DNA from: CAZQKW01 sp964594075
GTDB lineage: Bacteria; Desulfobacterota; WTBG01; CAIYCZ01
DNA: 64,000 nucleotides
NCBI GenBank assembly: GCA_964594075.1
Contig: CAZQKW010000008.1
Span: 28,780 to 92,779, forward strand
Direction: 5' to 3'
Shown here piece after piece: positions 63,438 to 64,000 of this stretch. The notes beneath the pieces are model-generated. The model worked only from the letters and a program-made list of their open reading frames with translations. It was not told the origin of the DNA and ran no database searches. The position numbers and the translations under genes are program-made. Every line of letters begins with the position of its first letter. Position 1 is the stretch's first letter.

Positions 63438-63995
63438 ATGAAAAGAATAAGTATCATAATAGTTCTTGTCATCCTGGCGCTCATTATCGCAGCCCTTGCC
63501 GCACTGCCTTTTTTTCTCAATCCCATAGCCCAGAAAATCGTTGAGCAGCGGGTTTATCCGGTCTTTCAGAACCGGCTTAAAATCGCTTCGGTCAATATTT
63601 CACTTTTTCGCTGGATAGTGGAATTAAAGGGTATTGAACTGCTGCAGCCGGATGGCTTTGGACCGGGGAACATGCTCACCGCAGAATCGCTCCAAAGCAC
63701 TTTTGCCGTTGTGCCATTATTAAAAAATCGTCTGCCGTTAAATAACATTAAAATCATCAAGCCGTCCTTTACGCTCACAATAACCCGCGATGAAAAACTT
63801 AATACCGACTATATATTTTCAGCAAAGGCTGACAGCGCCGATCCCGGCGGTGCATTGGAAACAGCGGGTCCTTCTTCTACTCTGCCGGCAAAAGAATCTG
63901 TCGTGCCCGCTGCCGCTGCTCCAGAGAATACTTCCACTTCATTAACTCGATCATTTGGGTTTTTAGTAAGCAAAAAGCGACTTTTATATCGATAA
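63438..63995 (+). CDS. DUF748/AsmA-like exported protein, N-terminal part
   Basis: The protein begins with a membrane anchor (about 5-28) followed by the family opening LNPIAQKIVEQRVYPVFQNRLKIASVNISLFRWIVELKGIELLQPDGF, as in DUF748/AsmA-like envelope proteins, which are usually 400-1200 residues. Here the frame stops after 185 residues, at 63993. Deleting one A from the A5 run at 63972-63976 would open the frame to the window edge with the plausible continuation SKSDFYIDKI. Either a frameshift, an assembly error or a real truncation is present. GGAGGGC precedes the ATG. Confidence 0.65.
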   Translation: MKRISIIIVLVILALIIAALAALPFFLNPIAQKIVEQRVYPVFQNRLKIASVNISLFRWIVELKGIELLQPDGFGPGNMLTAESLQSTFAVVPLLKNRLPLNNIKIIKPSFTLTITRDEKLNTDYIFSAKADSADPGGALETAGPSSTLPAKESVVPAAAAPENTSTSLTRSFGFLVSKKRLLYR

Positions 63996-64000
63996 AATCA

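Overview
The window looks like a chromosomal segment of a Gram-negative anaerobe. LpxC, RecBCD, IHF and EF-P with EpmA point to a Gram-negative bacterium. A DMSO-reductase-family molybdoenzyme, ferredoxins, a rubrerythrin-like protein and NuoE/NuoF-type electron carriers point to anaerobic life. The gene order thrS-infC-rpmI-rplT-pheS-pheT-ihfA-merR resembles former Deltaproteobacteria (Desulfobacterota), but that placement is an inference from synteny and is not proven. There are no rRNA genes, CRISPR arrays, insertion sequences or recognisable prophage genes.

Layout. 1-2.8 kb: a molybdopterin oxidoreductase running off the left edge and a divergent SpoU-type methyltransferase. 3.7-7.5 kb: an electron-transfer operon with a PorD-like ferredoxin, a PorB-like protein lacking its TPP motif, a NuoE-like protein with two extra N-terminal domains, and a NuoF-like flavoprotein. 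7.7-11.3 kb: rubrerythrin-like protein, ffh and a stand-alone AICAR transformylase. 11.3-20 kb: recC-recB-recD. 20.2-21.9 kb: an orphan PqqD-like protein and two cobalamin genes. 22-26.5 kb: an NtrY-like kinase followed by a response regulator/AAA+/LpxC fusion. 26.7-35.7 kb: an ABC exporter convergent with a radical-SAM RiPP locus containing a PqqD protein, a 37-residue precursor, an RRE-fused SPASM enzyme, an HprK-like kinase, a gingipain-like peptidase and a signal peptidase. 35.8-38.2 kb: efp-epmA plus an unknown protein. 38.5-47.2 kb: radC, tRNA-Val and the translation operon. 47.3-50.7 kb: mixed uncharacterised genes. 50.7-63.0 kb: the nitrogenase-like cluster. 63.4 kb to the end: start of a DUF748/AsmA-like gene.

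The most interesting feature is the 50.7-63.0 kb cluster. It has two tandem pairs of subunits resembling the two halves of dark-operative (proto)chlorophyllide reductase. With them are a duplicated chelatase-like protein, a geranylgeranyl-reductase/FixC-like flavoprotein, a 2[4Fe-4S] ferredoxin, a MarR regulator and two flavin proteins. A C-terminal BchB-type domain (PCP_red-like: W, then E-A, then L, then V-P, an amphipathic helix and I-T) recurs as a module. I see it in both large subunits, in the flavin-reductase-like protein, in the iron-sulfur flavoprotein, and twice in the distant NuoE-like protein at 4.9 kb. That makes six copies in five proteins of an organism with no sign of photosynthesis. 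I infer an undescribed nitrogenase-like reductase system, probably acting on a tetrapyrrole or another conjugated ring, fed by flavin and ferredoxin modules. No NifH/BchL-type ATPase lies in the window.

Two other unusual architectures are the LpxC fusion, whose AAA+ domain has lost GAFTGA and Walker B residues, and the compact RiPP locus. An imperfect palindromic intergenic repeat occurs at about 3.3 kb and, inverted, at about 63.2 kb.
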